From: BOKV01 sp049289295
Lineage (GTDB): Bacteria; Pseudomonadota; Alphaproteobacteria; Rhizobiales; Rhizobiaceae
DNA: 64,000 bases
Direction of reading: 5' to 3'
NCBI GenBank assembly: GCA_049289295.1
Contig: JBATLL010000070.1
Location: 124,001 to 188,000 of the forward strand
Shown here: positions 62,336 through 64,000 of the stretch, piece by piece
How the letters are laid out: every line of letters starts with the position of its first letter
Position numbering within the stretch: the stretch's first letter is position 1
Made by a program: the position numbers and the translations under genes
The notes under the pieces: generated by a model
Told to the model about the DNA's origin: nothing
Seen by the model: only the letters and a program-made list of their open reading frames with translations
Databases searched by the model: none

Positions 62336-64000
62336 ATGACCAGGCTGGTCGCGCTACTTCTCCTGATCCTGCCCTTCTTCGCATCGGCACCTGCCAGTGC
62401 GCAGGAAGTGATAAAATCCTACCTGGCCGACATTACCGTCGAAACGGACGGTACGCTTGATGTGCGCGAAACGATCACGGTCAACGCACTGGGCTACGAG
62501 ATCAAGCGCGGCATCTACCGCGACATACCATTGCGCGCGCTCAATAGCTGGGGACTGTGGTACTCCAACGGCTTCAAGCTGGTCGAGGTCAAGCACAATG
62601 GCGAGGATTCGCCCTACAAGACCGAATGGTTGGGTCGCTTTTTCCGCATCTATATCGGTGACGCCGATGTTTACATCCCGACCGGCGAACACACTTACGA
62701 AATTCGCTACCGCACGACCCGCCAGCTGCGCTTCTTCGACACGTATGATGAGCTTTACTGGAACGCGACCGGCAATTTCTGGACCTTCCCGATCCGCAGG
62801 GCCGAAGCGCGCGTTCACCTGCCGCAAGGCGCAACCGCGATCCAGCTTGTCGCCTATACGGGCAGTTTCGGCGCATCTGACTCCGACTTCACCGCGACTG
62901 GTGAAGGAGAGAGCGAGCAGCATTTCACGGTTACGCGCCAACTGGAGGCCTATGAAGGCCTGACAGTCGCGGTTGGCTTCACCAAGGGCGTGGTCGCGGT
63001 GCCCGGTGAAGCGAGCCGCTGGCTCAACCTGCTGTGGTCGAACATCGGCCTGCTGATCCTTTATGCTGGGTGGATTTTTGTTCCGGCATATTATCTTGCG
63101 GCCTGGTGGCGTGTTGGCCGTGACCCGGTAATGGAGACCGTCATCCCGCTGTTCCATCCGCCGGAAAACCTGTCGCCTGCCGCCATGTCCTATGTCCATT
63201 TCAACACCTTCCGCATGGCCGGGCGAGGAGCGAATCTTGCTTTCATCGCTGCGCTGCTTTCCCTGGGCGTCAAGAAGCTTCTGCTGATCGAGGAATCGGA
63301 TGCTGGAACAGTCAAGTTCCGGCGCGGTGCCAATGCCAAACAGGCTGGCCAGATGGGACTGCCAGGCGGAGAGAAGGTGCTGTTTTCCGGATTGCTGGGT
63401 TCGCGCGAGGAACTGGCGCTGAGCAAATCGAACGGCAAGAGTCTGCTGGCGACACAAGGAATGTTCCAGTCAGCCATCACCCGCGAATATGCCGGCAAGT
63501 TCTATCGCAATAACATCGTCTGGTTTCTGCCGGGCATCATAATCGGAATCCTGGCATTGATCCTCGGCCTGATTCTTCAAGGTCCCGATGATTCAGCACT
63601 TGCCATTATCCTGCCTGCCTTGCTCGCTGGCATTCTTGGATGCGCCGCCATGATTGGCGGTGCTGGCATCTTCCATTTCGAGGTGCGAATGCTGCTGGTC
63701 AGGCTCTTGGGGCTGATCCTCATCGCCGTCGGTGCCGGGGCCATTATCGCCGCCCTCTATTTCATCCTGACAACTTCATCCCTCATCGCCTGGCAGGTTG
63801 CAGCCGTGCTTGTCATTGCCGGTTTTGGCGTCGCTGCCCTGATGCTGTACCTGATGGGTGCGCCAACACAGATTGGCGCAAAGGTGCTGTCACAGATCAA
63901 GGGCTTCAAACTTTATCTCGAAACCGCCGAGACCAACCGGCTGAACTTGCGCGATGCGCCCGAAATGAGTGAAGAACTATACGAGCGTTATCTGCCCTAT
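62336..64000 (+). CDS. DUF2207 membrane protein (runs off the window)
   Basis: At least 555 residues, open at the right edge. Signal peptide (MTRLVALLLLILPFFASAPASA), then a DUF2207 N-terminal domain (IKSYLADITVETDGTLDVRETITV; RGIYRDIPLR), a membrane helix near residue 240, a cytoplasmic part, and four more helices near residues 395-505. DUF2207 and LemA pairs are widespread and of unknown role. Starts 8 bases after lemA. Confidence 0.88.
   Translation, partial: MTRLVALLLLILPFFASAPASAQEVIKSYLADITVETDGTLDVRETITVNALGYEIKRGIYRDIPLRALNSWGLWYSNGFKLVEVKHNGEDSPYKTEWLGRFFRIYIGDADVYIPTGEHTYEIRYRTTRQLRFFDTYDELYWNATGNFWTFPIRRAEARVHLPQGATAIQLVAYTGSFGASDSDFTATGEGESEQHFTVTRQLEAYEGLTVAVGFTKGVVAVPGEASRWLNLLWSNIGLLILYAGWIFVPAYYLAAWWRVGRDPVMETVIPLFHPPENLSPAAMSYVHFNTFRMAGRGANLAFIAALLSLGVKKLLLIEESDAGTVKFRRGANAKQAGQMGLPGGEKVLFSGLLGSREELALSKSNGKSLLATQGMFQSAITREYAGKFYRNNIVWFLPGIIIGILALILGLILQGPDDSALAIILPALLAGILGCAAMIGGAGIFHFEVRMLLVRLLGLILIAVGAGAIIAALYFILTTSSLIAWQVAAVLVIAGFGVAALMLYLMGAPTQIGAKVLSQIKGFKLYLETAETNRLNLRDAPEMSEELYERYLPY

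Overview
The window looks like a chromosomal segment of an alphaproteobacterium, most likely a Hyphomicrobiales (rhizobial-type) genome. Base composition is moderately GC-rich by eye. Several gene orders are typical of that group: a split ATP synthase operon atpI-atpB-atpE-atpF'-atpF without the F1 genes, NnrU - TPR protein - der, and the run radical SAM - moaB - ispE - TPR protein - polyprenyl synthase - DUF2007 - methyltransferase - S49 peptidase - PhzF - glyQ. I cannot name a genus. No rRNA, tRNA or CRISPR array was seen.

Layout: (1) 1-14.1 kb is mostly housekeeping: gabD, a minus-strand sugar-lipid block (ArnE/F-like flippase half, methyltransferase, polyprenyl-phosphate glycosyltransferase) next to a GT-C-like membrane protein, guaB, a MAPEG protein, an RsmB-type rRNA methylase, a Popeye/CNBD membrane protein, TspO, mtnN, DUF2157 and guaA. 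(2) 14.1-15.05 kb is a gene graveyard directly after guaA: a 24-codon stub of a tyrosine integrase, the C-terminus of an acyl-CoA ligase and a short DUF3800-like N-terminus. guaA is a known island integration site, so this looks like an old island boundary. (3) 15-33 kb is accessory catabolism: a CoA-transferase/acyl-CoA dehydrogenase/hotdog dehydratase/PrpD group, a broken alcohol dehydrogenase, a TRAP transporter, a MarR regulator, and a tightly overlapping nine-gene operon (reductase, Rieske alpha and beta, CoA ligase, thiolase-like aldolase, DUF35-SDR fusion, isatin-hydrolase-like cyclase, SDR). (4) 33-38.5 kb holds a polar amino-acid ABC importer with dimethylargininase, an EamA exporter and an AhpD-like protein, followed by a secreted PhoX protein. 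(5) 40.6-64 kb returns to core genes, from SbmA/BacA through der, the Fo genes, rnhB, ispE, glyQ, LemA and DUF2207.

The most interesting system is the 23.8-32.9 kb regulon. The enzyme set fits oxidation of an aromatic acetate by a Rieske oxygenase, CoA activation, retro-aldol release of acetyl-CoA by an Ltp2-like thiolase/DUF35 pair, and hydrolysis of an isatin-like ring. Together these suggest indole-3-acetate (auxin) or a close analogue as substrate. The operon promoter and the TRAP operon promoter carry the same palindrome, ATATG-N6-CATAT, three copies in all, flanking the marR gene. Other points worth attention are an apparently active-site-dead SDR fused to DUF35, a PhoX ribosome-binding site buried in a leader hairpin, and a structured minus-strand RNA with its own terminator near 40.7 kb.
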